Source of the DNA: Streptomyces sp. WM6378
GTDB lineage: Bacteria; Actinomycetota; Actinomycetes; Streptomycetales; Streptomycetaceae
Direction of reading: 5' to 3'
Assembly: GCF_001279695.1 (NCBI RefSeq)
Contig: NZ_LGDD01000328.1
Coordinates: 186,001 to 250,000 of the forward strand
Length of the DNA: 64,000 nt
Shown: piece after piece, positions 19,958-27,911 of the stretch
How the letters are laid out: each line of letters opens with the position of its first letter
Position numbering within the stretch: the stretch's first letter is position 1
Translations under genes and position numbers: made by a program
The notes under the pieces: model-generated
What the model saw: only the letters and a program-made list of their open reading frames with translations
What the model was told of the DNA's origin: nothing
Databases searched by the model: none

Positions 19958-20042
19958 GTGGCGCCACTGACCCAGAACGCTAGGAAGAAGCGAATACCGG
20001 GGCCATGTCCTTAAGACTTGGCTGAAAGTCACAGGTGGGACT
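19958..20042 (-). promoter_or_regulatory. Conserved trpC promoter element (copy 1 of 2)
   Basis: Read on the minus strand, an upstream box (20019-20042), a -10-like TAGCGT (19977-19982) and the palindrome GTGGCGCCAC (19958-19967) lead to trpC, 65 bp further. The element aligns without gaps to 55272-55356, upstream of the halogenase gene. The outer box matches at 20 of 24 bases, and the palindrome and CYAG core are identical. The 312-bp region also carries the 5' side of the SARP gene on the plus strand, so the element may serve both directions. Confidence 0.6.
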
Positions 20043-20205
20043 CGGGTGGGACTTCCACTCTTCGGCCCGGCCTTTCAAACCGGTTAGTAGGTTTTTTGAG
20101 GCCATACCATTCGTGTCCGCGGCCGAGGGGGAAGTGATATTTCCCCGGTCGCGGCGGCGTGGTCAAGAGTGGCTCCGACAGTTGCTGATAACGGGGGTTA
20201 CTGCT

Positions 20206-21003
20206 GTGGAAATCAAGGTCCTGGGTGAGCTCTCTCTGTCCTGCGGGGACCAGCAGTCCCCCGTCGCCTCGAAGCGCGCGAGCACCGTACTGACGCTGCT
20301 CGCCATGACTCCCCAGGTTCCGGTCCCCTTCGACCAGATCGTCGACGAGCTGTGGGCGGACCAGCTGATGACCAACCCCCGCAACGCCCTGCAGGCGATC
20401 GTCAGCCGGCTGCGCAAGCTGCTGGAGTCGGTCACCGGTCTGAAGGGGGACGAGATCGTCCGCACCGGCAGCAACGGATACCTCCTCGACGTCCCGGCCG
20501 AGACCGTGGACGCCCACCGCTTCCTCGCCCTCGCCGAGGCCGGCGCCGATCTGGTGCAGCGCGACCCGGCCGAAGCCATAGCCAAGCTGGAGCGGGCCCT
20601 CGACCTGTGGCGCGGGCCCGCCCTGATGGACGCCCGGGACGGCATGCGCTGCCAGATCCACTCGGTGGACCTCGAAGAGCGCCGGATCACCGCGTTCGAG
20701 GACCTGACCGTGGCCAAGCTGGCAGTCGACGCCGAGCGCGTCTCCATGTCCGAGCTGCGCCAGCTGGCCGCCGAGCACTCCGAGCGGGAGCGGCTGAGCG
20801 AACTTCTGATGCTCGCCCTCTACCGCGACGGCCGCCAGACCGAAGCCCTTGAGGTCTTCCACGGCGCTCGCCGCCGCCTCGCCAGTGACCTGGCCCTGGA
20901 GCCGGGCCCCGCCCTGCACCACGCGTACGAGGCGATCCTCAACCAGGACGTGGTCCTCGGCCGCCCGCGGCGAGCCCTGCTCAGCTCGGGCCGGCCGCTC
21001 TGA
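20206..21003 (+). CDS. SARP-family pathway activator
   Basis: This 265-aa Streptomyces antibiotic regulatory protein has an OmpR-type winged helix (about residues 5-95; KRASTVLTLLAMTPQVPVPF, then NALQAIVSRLRKLLE). A bacterial transcriptional activation (BTAD) domain follows (about 100-245; ALDLWRGPALMDARDG, LMLALYRDGRQTEALEVFH). SARPs bind direct repeats in place of a -35 and recruit RNA polymerase. Six promoters in this cluster carry the matching repeat architecture, so this gene is the probable master activator. The GTG start at 20206 follows GGGGGTTACTGCT; upstream in-frame codons precede the domain. No NGTCAG repeat is seen at its own promoter. Confidence 0.92.
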   Translation: MEIKVLGELSLSCGDQQSPVASKRASTVLTLLAMTPQVPVPFDQIVDELWADQLMTNPRNALQAIVSRLRKLLESVTGLKGDEIVRTGSNGYLLDVPAETVDAHRFLALAEAGADLVQRDPAEAIAKLERALDLWRGPALMDARDGMRCQIHSVDLEERRITAFEDLTVAKLAVDAERVSMSELRQLAAEHSERERLSELLMLALYRDGRQTEALEVFHGARRRLASDLALEPGPALHHAYEAILNQDVVLGRPRRALLSSGRPL

Positions 21004-21174
21004 GCACGGCCGGCTCCTGGACGTGCGGACGTCCCTGCCGCGCCGGCTGTCCGGCACGGCGACCCGACGGCGCCGGCTCCCCGGCGCGCGGCCGCACATC
21101 CGCCCACTCCCGGCTCCGCCGGACACCCACTCGCGTCCGGCGCGCGCCGGACAACCACCAGGAAGGCAAGGCCA

Positions 21175-23724
21175 GTGACGGCTAGGCAGAGCGGACCCGG
21201 AGACCGACCAGAGGCGCGGCCGTCCGAAGCGGAGGCCCTGCTGTTCTGGCGGGACGTCCTCACCGGCAGCCGCTTCACTCCCCTGCCGGGCTGGTGCGCC
21301 GAGGCACCCCCGCAGGACCGCGTCGCGGAGCGCCGCACCCTGCTGTCCCTCGGCACCTCGGCCGCCCTCCTCGATCTCGCGGGGAGCAGCGCCGTCCCGC
21401 TCGACGCGCTCCTGGTCACCGCCGTCGCGCGCGTCCTTGCCACCGTGACGGGGGACGCGACGGTCGTCACCGGTTACCTGCCGCACAGCGACCCCGGCAC
21501 GGACGCGGAACCGCTGCCCTGCCCCGTGTACGCAGGCGAGGGCACCTGGCGGGAACTCCTCGGCGAGGCCGCCGCCGCGCGGGCCGCCGCCGAGCGGCAC
21601 CGGGTCGTCTCCCTCGACCGGATACGGGGCGAACTCGGCCGTACGGAAGCCCTGTTCGACACCGTCGTGGTCGGCGGGCGGGCGCCAGGGGCCGCCGACC
21701 TCACCGACGACACCGCGCTCGCCATGGGCCTCGTACCGCGGGGAGACCGGATCGAGCTGGTGCTGAACCACCGCTTCAGCGTCCTCGACGCGGACGCGGC
21801 CGGGCGGATCGCCGGGTATCTGCTCGCGGCGCTCGAAGAGCTCGGCGCCCGTCCGGAGGCTGAGCAGCACCTGTGGCATCCCGTGCCGGAGGCCGAGGCG
21901 GCCTTCCAGCGGGAGCACCTGGCCGGGCCCCGGCGCCCGCTGCCCGACCGGCGGGTGCACGAACTCTTCGAGGAGCAGGCGCGGTTGCGGCCGGACGCGG
22001 TGGCCGCCGTGCACGAGGGCCGGTCCCTGACCTACCGGGAGCTGAACGGCCACGCCAACCGGGTCGCCCACGCCCTTCGCCGGGGCGGCCTGCGCGACGA
22101 GGACGTGGTGGCGGTCGTCACCGAGCGGGACCTGGAGTGGCTGACGGCGGTGCTCGCCGTGTTCAAGGCGGGCGGGGTGTACCTCCCCGTCGAGCCGCAG
22201 TTCCCGGCCGACCGGATCACCGCGATGCTGTCCCGCAGCGGCTGCCGCCGGGTGCTCACCCAGGCCGGCGTGAGCCCGGGTCTTGACGCGGCGCTGGCCG
22301 AACTCGACGCGGTTCGGGCCGACTTCATCGCGGACGTACGCGACGACGAGGCCCACTCCGACGCGGATCCCGGTCTGCCGGTGGGCGCGGACCAGCTCGC
22401 GTACATCTACTTCACCTCCGGCTCCACGGGCCTGCCCAAGGGCGCGATGTGCGAGCACGAGGGGTTCCTCAACCACCTCCTGGCCAAGATCGAGGACCTC
22501 GGTGTCGAGGCCGGCACAGTGGTGGCGCAGACCGCGCCGCAGTGCTTCGACATCTCGCTGTGGCAGCTCGTCGCGGCCCTCGCCATGGGAGGCCGCACGC
22601 TGATCGTCGGGCAGCGGGACATTCTCGAAGTCCCGCGCTTCGTGGCGCTGATCGCCGAGAGCGAGGTGGAGGTGGCCCAACTCGTCCCCTCCTACCTGGA
22701 AGTGGTCCTCGACCACCTGCGCCGCCGGCCGCGCCCCTTACCCCACCTGCGCTGCGTGTCGGCGACAGGCGAGGCGCTCAAGAAGGAGCTGACGCAGCGT
22801 TGGTTCGCCACGCTGCCGGACATCACGCTGGTCAACGCCTACGGCCTGACCGAGACGTCGGACGACACCAACCACGAGGTGCTGCGCCGTCCCCCGGCCG
22901 GGGCCTCGGTGCCGCTCGGCCGGCCGGTCCGCAATGTGCGTGTGTCCGTACTCGACGAGCGGCTGAGGCCGGTGCCGCTGGGCTCGCCCGGTGAGCTGGT
23001 CTTCTCGGGGGTCTGCGTCGGCCGCGGCTACGTCAACGACGAGGAGCGCACCCGCGCCGCCTACCTCCCCGACCCGGACCGGCCCGGCGGACGCCGCTAC
23101 CGCTCGGGCGACTTCGGGCGGTGGCAGCCGGACGGGCGCCTCGAATTCCTCGGCCGTCGCGACGCCCAGGTCAAGATCCGGGGCTTCCGGATCGAGATCG
23201 GCGAGGTGGAGAACCAGCTCCTGAAGGTGGACGGGGTGCGCGACGCGGCCGTCGTGGTCGTGGGCGCGGGCGACGCCCGCCGGCTGGTCGCCTTCTACGC
23301 GGCGGCGGAGCCGGTCCCGGCCGGGGAGTTGCGTACGGCGCTCGCCCGGTCGCTGCCCGAGTACATGCTGCCGGGCCGCTTCCACCAGCTGAAGGAGCTG
23401 CCGCTCACCCCGAACGGCAAGATCGACCGCAAGCTGCTCGCCCAGCGGGCCGAGGCGGCTCCCGAAGCGGCATCCGATGCGCCCGAACCCCTGCGCACAC
23501 CGACCGAGCACCGGCTCGCCGAACTGTGGGCCAAGGCGCTCAAGGTGCCCGCCGAGAGCATCGGCCGCACGACCGACTTCTTCGCGGCGGGCGGGAGTTC
23601 CATCGCCCTGCTGCGGGTGGTGATCGCCCTGGACCAGGTGGTGACGGCGCCGGAGCTGGCCAAGGCGCCGGTGCTCGGCGAGGCGGCGGCCCTGATCGAC
23701 GCGAGGTCAAACCGGGCGGCCTGA
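21175..23724 (+). CDS. Stand-alone NRPS protein: half condensation domain, adenylation domain, carrier domain
   Basis: This 849-aa protein has three parts. Residues about 17-240 resemble only the C-terminal half of a condensation domain (EALLFWRDVLTG...) and lack HHxxxDG. An intact adenylation domain follows (about 258-760), with YIYFTSGSTGLPKGAM, NAYGLTETSDD, RSGDFGRW and QVKIRGFRIEIGEVE. A carrier domain follows with Ser809 in FFAAGGSSIALL. Ten-residue code by eye against GrsA: D-I-W-Q-S-T-A-D-D-(K); I assign no substrate. It lies upstream of a SyrP-like hydroxylase gene, so the carrier-bound amino acid may be beta-hydroxylated. It is the obvious candidate to feed NRPS module 3, whose A domain is degenerate. 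A TTA codon lies at 22738-22740. Confidence 0.9.
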   Translation: MTARQSGPGDRPEARPSEAEALLFWRDVLTGSRFTPLPGWCAEAPPQDRVAERRTLLSLGTSAALLDLAGSSAVPLDALLVTAVARVLATVTGDATVVTGYLPHSDPGTDAEPLPCPVYAGEGTWRELLGEAAAARAAAERHRVVSLDRIRGELGRTEALFDTVVVGGRAPGAADLTDDTALAMGLVPRGDRIELVLNHRFSVLDADAAGRIAGYLLAALEELGARPEAEQHLWHPVPEAEAAFQREHLAGPRRPLPDRRVHELFEEQARLRPDAVAAVHEGRSLTYRELNGHANRVAHALRRGGLRDEDVVAVVTERDLEWLTAVLAVFKAGGVYLPVEPQFPADRITAMLSRSGCRRVLTQAGVSPGLDAALAELDAVRADFIADVRDDEAHSDADPGLPVGADQLAYIYFTSGSTGLPKGAMCEHEGFLNHLLAKIEDLGVEAGTVVAQTAPQCFDISLWQLVAALAMGGRTLIVGQRDILEVPRFVALIAESEVEVAQLVPSYLEVVLDHLRRRPRPLPHLRCVSATGEALKKELTQRWFATLPDITLVNAYGLTETSDDTNHEVLRRPPAGASVPLGRPVRNVRVSVLDERLRPVPLGSPGELVFSGVCVGRGYVNDEERTRAAYLPDPDRPGGRRYRSGDFGRWQPDGRLEFLGRRDAQVKIRGFRIEIGEVENQLLKVDGVRDAAVVVVGAGDARRLVAFYAAAEPVPAGELRTALARSLPEYMLPGRFHQLKELPLTPNGKIDRKLLAQRAEAAPEAASDAPEPLRTPTEHRLAELWAKALKVPAESIGRTTDFFAAGGSSIALLRVVIALDQVVTAPELAKAPVLGEAAALIDARSNRAA

Positions 23725-23866
23725 GCGGCGCGGTTCAGCGCGGCGCGACTTCGGCGGACCGCCTGAGCCGGCCCCTGCGCATTTCGTAATTCCGTACCCG
23801 GCCCGGCCTCACCTCCCCGTGTGGCCGGGCCGATCCACATGCCGATCCACATAGGGAGACAGTCCG

Positions 23867-24853
23867 ATGACAACGGTCAATGACCCGGGGAGCCCCGCGG
23901 CCCTCCCGGACGGATGGCGCCTCACGCTCGAAGAGGGCCGCACGCCGATCCTCCATCTGCCCGCCCCTGATTCGCTGCCCGGCCCGCAGGTGCGCGCGCT
24001 GGTCGACCGGCACGGCGCGGTCCTGCTCCGCGGTCTGGGGCTGGCCTCGCCGGCCGATCTGTCAGTGGCGGCGCGGGAGTTGGGCGTGACCGGCATGGCC
24101 GAGCGCGAAAGCTTCACCACCCGGCAGGCCTACCCCGACGGCGTCTACTCCACCTCGGAGTGGGCCCCCGAAGACCAGCTCTGCATGCATCACGAGCTGA
24201 GTTACGCCGCGGTCGTGCCCTCGATCGCGCTGTTCGGCTGCCTCGTGGCGCCGGAGCGCGGCGGCACGACCACGGTGGCCGACGGGGAGCGCGTCCTGGA
24301 CCTGCTGCCAAACGCGCTGGTCGCCCGCTTCGAGCGGGACGGCTGGGAACTGACCCGCAACTACTACGAGTTCGGGCTGACCTGGTCCGATGCCTTCGGC
24401 ACTGACGACCGGGCCCTGGTCGAGGAGTACTGCGCCTCGCACGCCCTCGACTGCACCTGGACCGACAGCGGTGGCCTGCGTACGCGCCAGCGCCGCCCGG
24501 CCCTGCTGCGCCACCCCGTGACCGGCCGCCGCGGCTGGTTCAACCAGGCGGCGTTCCTGCACGAGTCGGCCCTTGATCCGCTGATCCGCGAGTACCTGGA
24601 ATCCCTGTACGGCCCGGAGGGGCTGCCCTTCCGTACGACGTACGGCAACGGCGATCCCATCTCGACGGACGTGGTGGACGCCATCAACTCGGCGTACCAG
24701 CAGGCCTGTTGGAGCGAGCCATGGCAGGCGGGAGACCTCCTGGTCCTGGACAACCTGCGCATGGCGCACGGCCGGGACCCGTACGAGGGCACCCGCGAGG
24801 TGGTGGCCCTGTTCGGCGCTCCTGTCCGCGTTTCGCCTGCGACACCCCGCTGA
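23867..24853 (+). CDS. TauD/SyrP-like Fe(II)/2-oxoglutarate dioxygenase
   Basis: This 328-aa non-haem iron oxygenase is of the TauD/clavaminate synthase-like fold, closest in pattern to SyrP-type aminoacyl-carrier hydroxylases. The iron ligands are visible as the HxE pair in CMHHELSYA (His108, Glu110) and a distal His in LRMAHGRDPYEGTREV, where the downstream Arg should bind 2-oxoglutarate. The ATG is preceded by GGGAGA. Following the A-T protein gene on the same strand, it probably hydroxylates an amino acid tethered to that carrier. Hydroxylated Dap or Asp-like residues are possible, but the substrate is not shown by sequence. Confidence 0.85.
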   Translation: MTTVNDPGSPAALPDGWRLTLEEGRTPILHLPAPDSLPGPQVRALVDRHGAVLLRGLGLASPADLSVAARELGVTGMAERESFTTRQAYPDGVYSTSEWAPEDQLCMHHELSYAAVVPSIALFGCLVAPERGGTTTVADGERVLDLLPNALVARFERDGWELTRNYYEFGLTWSDAFGTDDRALVEEYCASHALDCTWTDSGGLRTRQRRPALLRHPVTGRRGWFNQAAFLHESALDPLIREYLESLYGPEGLPFRTTYGNGDPISTDVVDAINSAYQQACWSEPWQAGDLLVLDNLRMAHGRDPYEGTREVVALFGAPVRVSPATPR

Positions 24854-25323
24854 CTTTCGACCCCGCCGGGTCCCGGGGCGCCTCCGGCTCGCCCGGCGGG
24901 CTCCGCCGCCCGTCCACCTGCGGCCCGGTGGGGGCTGGTCGCGCACCCGAACAAGGCCCGACGGGGGTCTGGGGCGCAGCCCCGGGGCTCAGGGTTCCCG
25001 GCGGGACCCGGAATACACCCCTCCCATTCCCCAATCCCTCCATTACGGACAATGTCGGGGCATTCACGAATTCGCTTGCCCCGAGCCCGACACGATGGCT
25101 AAATGTTGAGCAGTTGGCGCGATACTCTGCTACGCGGGGACGGGTGAGGAATGGAAAGGAAGCCGCACCAATGGGGGGATGAGCGAGCACCGCAGGTAGG
25201 TATTGCCGTTCCGGCAGCTCCCACGCACGGGTCGGACCAGTAATTCCGGACCCGTGATTCAGGGAGAAAAGGGCGCCCGGACCGCGGGCGCCACCGGCAT
25301 CGAGCCACGCCAGGGCCGCGCCA
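24854..25323. other. Intergenic region of about 470 bp with repeat-like and dyad sequences
   Basis: No convincing gene is seen. Positions 24906-24990 resemble dispersed intergenic sequence common in Streptomyces (CCACCTGCGGCCCG, GGGCTGGTCGCGCA and the short hairpin GGGGC-GCA-GCCCC at 24971-24983). Nearer the LysR gene are two dyads: CACGGGTC/GACCCGTG (25226-25233 and 25249-25256) and GGCGCCCG/CGGGCGCC (25272-25279 and 25285-25292). Either dyad could be a LysR operator or a transcript hairpin. Confidence 0.4.
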
Positions 25324-26325
25324 ATGGCATCACAAGATAGCGGGAATATGGATCTGGAACTGAGACACGCACGGGCTGTTTCAATTATCGCAGAGGCCGG
25401 GAGCATTTCCAAGGCGGCAGTCCGGCTCAATCTTCCGCAGCCCAGCCTCACCGCCCAATTACGCAGGATAGAGAAAATGCTCGGCGGAGATCTTTTCGTC
25501 CGGTCGAGTTCGGGAATAGTGCCGACGTCACGGGGAAAGCGCCTCATTCCGATGCTGGCCGAACTCGTGCAGCAGGCGGACGAGGTGATCAGCGAGGCCG
25601 CCGCGAGCTCCACGATCACGCTGCGTTTCGGCAACACCGAGTGGACGCCGCCGACCCTGCTCGGCGCGATCCAGGCGGCGGTGCCCACCGTGGACGTGGA
25701 GACCGAGACGCTCGCCCCGGCGGCCGCCGTCGACGCGGTGCACCGAGGTGCGCTCACCGTCGCCATGGTCCCCGCCTCGGCGACGGACATGCCTGACTCG
25801 CTGCTCCAGCCCGGTCTGGAGACCAAGGTCATCGTCCGGGAGCCGATCTGGCTGGCGGTGCCGCGGGGGCATCCGCTGGTCGGCCGCGCCTTCGTGGACG
25901 GCTCCCACCTCGCCGCCCTCCGTTGGGTCCACTATTCGCGGGACCACTGGTTCCACGAGATCGAGAAGAAGCTGCTCGCCAGGCTGAACCACACCGCCCT
26001 CGGCGCGGTGCACTACGCGGACGGCCACCACGAGGCGATGAGCTGGGTCAGGGACGCGGACGCCGCCGCCCTCACCACGGCCACCGGCGCCACCGGTGAC
26101 GTACGCCTGGTGCCGATAAGGGAGACGCAGTCCATCGCGCAGCTGCTCGTGTGGCGGCGGGACACGGTCGCCAGGGACACCCTGCGCCGGCTCGTGGACA
26201 CCGTACGGCGGTACTACTGCGAGTACGCCCGGTCCATCCCCCGCTATCTGTCCTGGATCATCGAACACCCGGCGGAGTTCCCCGAGTTGAGCCGCTTCCT
26301 CCCGCTGCGGGCGCACCCCGGGTGA
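25324..26325 (+). CDS. LysR-family transcriptional regulator (TTA-containing)
   Basis: This regulator of about 330 aa has an N-terminal LysR winged helix (LRHARAVSIIAEAGSISKAA, LNLPQPSLTAQLRRIE) and a C-terminal periplasmic-binding-protein-like effector domain. The effector part includes IWLAVPRGHPLVG. Codons 1-60 are less GC-rich than the neighbours and include a TTA Leu codon at 25459-25461, so translation should depend on the bldA tRNA. The start is uncertain: ATG at 25324 or ATG at 25348 (MDLELRHAR), the latter matching the usual LysR N-terminus. It sits directly upstream of the PKS operon promoter. The target genes and inducer are unknown. Confidence 0.9.
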   Translation: MASQDSGNMDLELRHARAVSIIAEAGSISKAAVRLNLPQPSLTAQLRRIEKMLGGDLFVRSSSGIVPTSRGKRLIPMLAELVQQADEVISEAAASSTITLRFGNTEWTPPTLLGAIQAAVPTVDVETETLAPAAAVDAVHRGALTVAMVPASATDMPDSLLQPGLETKVIVREPIWLAVPRGHPLVGRAFVDGSHLAALRWVHYSRDHWFHEIEKKLLARLNHTALGAVHYADGHHEAMSWVRDADAAALTTATGATGDVRLVPIRETQSIAQLLVWRRDTVARDTLRRLVDTVRRYYCEYARSIPRYLSWIIEHPAEFPELSRFLPLRAHPG

Positions 26326-26330
26326 GCATC

Positions 26331-26363
26331 TGTCAGTTCGGTGTCAGGGCCCTTCGACAGCAT
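26331..26363 (+). promoter_or_regulatory. SARP-type promoter of the PKS operon
   Basis: TGTCAG at 26331-26336 and 26342-26347 (11-bp period) is followed by 10 bp and then CAGCAT (26358-26363). A transcription start about 7 bp further would coincide with the ATG at 26371, which lacks a Shine-Dalgarno sequence. The transcript is therefore probably leaderless. Confidence 0.7.
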
Positions 26364-26370
26364 CGCCAGC

Positions 26371-26649
26371 ATGACTACAGCGAAGCACGTGGACGCCGAG
26401 GGCCGTGCCACGATCAAGGGCATCATCTGCGACATCCTTGAGATCGACGAGGACGAGATGACCGACACGAGCCGCTTCAAGGAGGACCACGAGGCGGACT
26501 CGATGGGCGCCATCGAGATCCTCTCCCAGCTCGAGCGCGCCTTCGGGATCGACATCGACCAGGCCGAACTGGCCCGGATGGTCAATCTCGAAGGCGTCGT
26601 CACGGTGGTCGACGAGGCCGTCGCGGCCAAGGCGGCCGCGGCCCTCTAG
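26371..26649 (+). CDS. Acyl carrier protein of the type II PKS set
   Basis: This 92-aa acyl carrier protein has the 4'-phosphopantetheine Ser in DHEADSMGAIEIL. It should carry malonyl and growing acyl chains for the KS/CLF pair encoded next. The start at 26371 has no ribosome site, but the SARP-type -10 lies eight bases upstream. The rest of the operon follows closely (KS 29 bp after, CLF overlapping). It is acidic and helical as expected for ACPs of type II systems. The alternative GTG start at 26341 would fall inside the promoter repeats. Confidence 0.92.
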   Translation: MTTAKHVDAEGRATIKGIICDILEIDEDEMTDTSRFKEDHEADSMGAIEILSQLERAFGIDIDQAELARMVNLEGVVTVVDEAVAAKAAAAL

Positions 26650-26678
26650 GCACCGGGACCGAGTGAGGGGAGCGCAGG

Positions 26679-27911
26679 TTGTACGACAACGACGAGCGGC
26701 CGCGCCGGGTCGTGATCACCGGACTCGGCACGGTCACCAGCATCGGCCTGGGCGTCGAGGCCTTCCTGGAGGGGCTGCGGGCCGGGCGCAGCGGCGCCAA
26801 GCCGATCACCGCCTTCGACACGACGGGCTTCGCGCACGCCAACGGATGCGAGGTCGACGACTTCGATCCCGCCGAGTGGATCCACCAGGTGGACCCCGAG
26901 GAGCTGGGACGGGCCACCCAGTTCTCGGTCGCCGCCGCCAACCTGGCGGTGGCGGACTCGGGCCTCACTCTCGAAGAACTCAGACGGCGCAGGGCCTTGG
27001 TCTCGGTGGGCACCACCGACGCCGAGTCCCGCGACCTCGACACCCTGATGGGCGTCCAACTGGAGTACGGGCCCGACCAGTTGGCGCCCAAGGTGGCCCG
27101 CCGGGCACAGGCCGGACGGCTGTCCACCGGCATCATCCGCGAGCTGGGCCTGGTCGACGTCGAGGCGCTCACCATCCCCACCGCCTGCGCGGCCGGCAAC
27201 TACGCCATCGGCAGCGGCTTCGACGCCATTCGCGACGGAGAGGTGGACGTGGCGCTGTGCGGCGGCGCGGACGCCGTGTGCCGCAAGACGTTCGCCGGGT
27301 TCTACCGGCTCGGCACCATCGCCCCCGAGGTGTGCCAGCCCTTCGACAAGGACCGCAAGGGCATCCTCACCGGCGAGGGCGCGGGGATCCTGCTGATGGA
27401 GAGCCTGGACTCGGCGCTGGCCCGCGGCGCCCGCATCCACGCCGAGGTGCTCGGCTACGGGCTCAACTGCGACGCGCACCACCCCGTCGCACCCGACCGG
27501 GACAGCCTGGCCCGGTGCATGGAGATCGCGCACCGCAACGCCGGCGTGAAGCCCGAGGACATCGACTTCATCTCCGCGCACGGCACCGGCACCCGGGCCA
27601 ACGACGTGACCGAGGCCGGAGCCATCCGGCAGGTGTTCGCCACGCCGCCGCCCACCATCTCCATCAAGTCGATGATCGGCCACTCGATGGGCGCCGCGAG
27701 CGCGCTGGCCTCGGCGGCCTGCGCGCTCGCCCTGACCGAGGGCTTCATCCCGCCCACGATCAACCACCGCGAGACCGACCCGGAGTGCGGCCTGGACTGC
27801 GTGCCCAACGAGGCGCGGCCCGCCGAGCTCAACGTGGTCCAGAACAACGCGCTCGCGTTCGCGGGCAACAACGCCGTGCTCATCCTGGGCCGGTACCGGG
27901 AGGCTGAGTGA
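26679..27911 (+). CDS. Type II PKS ketosynthase (KS-alpha)
   Basis: This 410-aa beta-ketoacyl synthase performs decarboxylative condensation of malonyl-ACP. The complete catalytic set is present: Cys in LTIPTACAAGNYA, His in ISAHGTGTRANDVTEAGA, Lys in ISIKSMIG and His in IGHSMGAAS. The TTG start at 26679 follows GAGGGGAG. It forms a heterodimer candidate with the next, cysteine-less homologue. Absence of an AT gene nearby is normal, since malonyl can come from FabD. The small set (ACP, KS, CLF, KR) resembles reducing type II PKSs that make short polyene-like acyl chains rather than aromatic systems; that reading is inference. Confidence 0.93.
   Translation: MYDNDERPRRVVITGLGTVTSIGLGVEAFLEGLRAGRSGAKPITAFDTTGFAHANGCEVDDFDPAEWIHQVDPEELGRATQFSVAAANLAVADSGLTLEELRRRRALVSVGTTDAESRDLDTLMGVQLEYGPDQLAPKVARRAQAGRLSTGIIRELGLVDVEALTIPTACAAGNYAIGSGFDAIRDGEVDVALCGGADAVCRKTFAGFYRLGTIAPEVCQPFDKDRKGILTGEGAGILLMESLDSALARGARIHAEVLGYGLNCDAHHPVAPDRDSLARCMEIAHRNAGVKPEDIDFISAHGTGTRANDVTEAGAIRQVFATPPPTISIKSMIGHSMGAASALASAACALALTEGFIPPTINHRETDPECGLDCVPNEARPAELNVVQNNALAFAGNNAVLILGRYREAE

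Noticed and set aside
23829..23852. Duplicated CCGATCCACAT upstream of the dioxygenase gene as an operator
   Set aside because: A short tandem copy only, overlapping the ribosome-site region, with no second occurrence elsewhere in the cluster.
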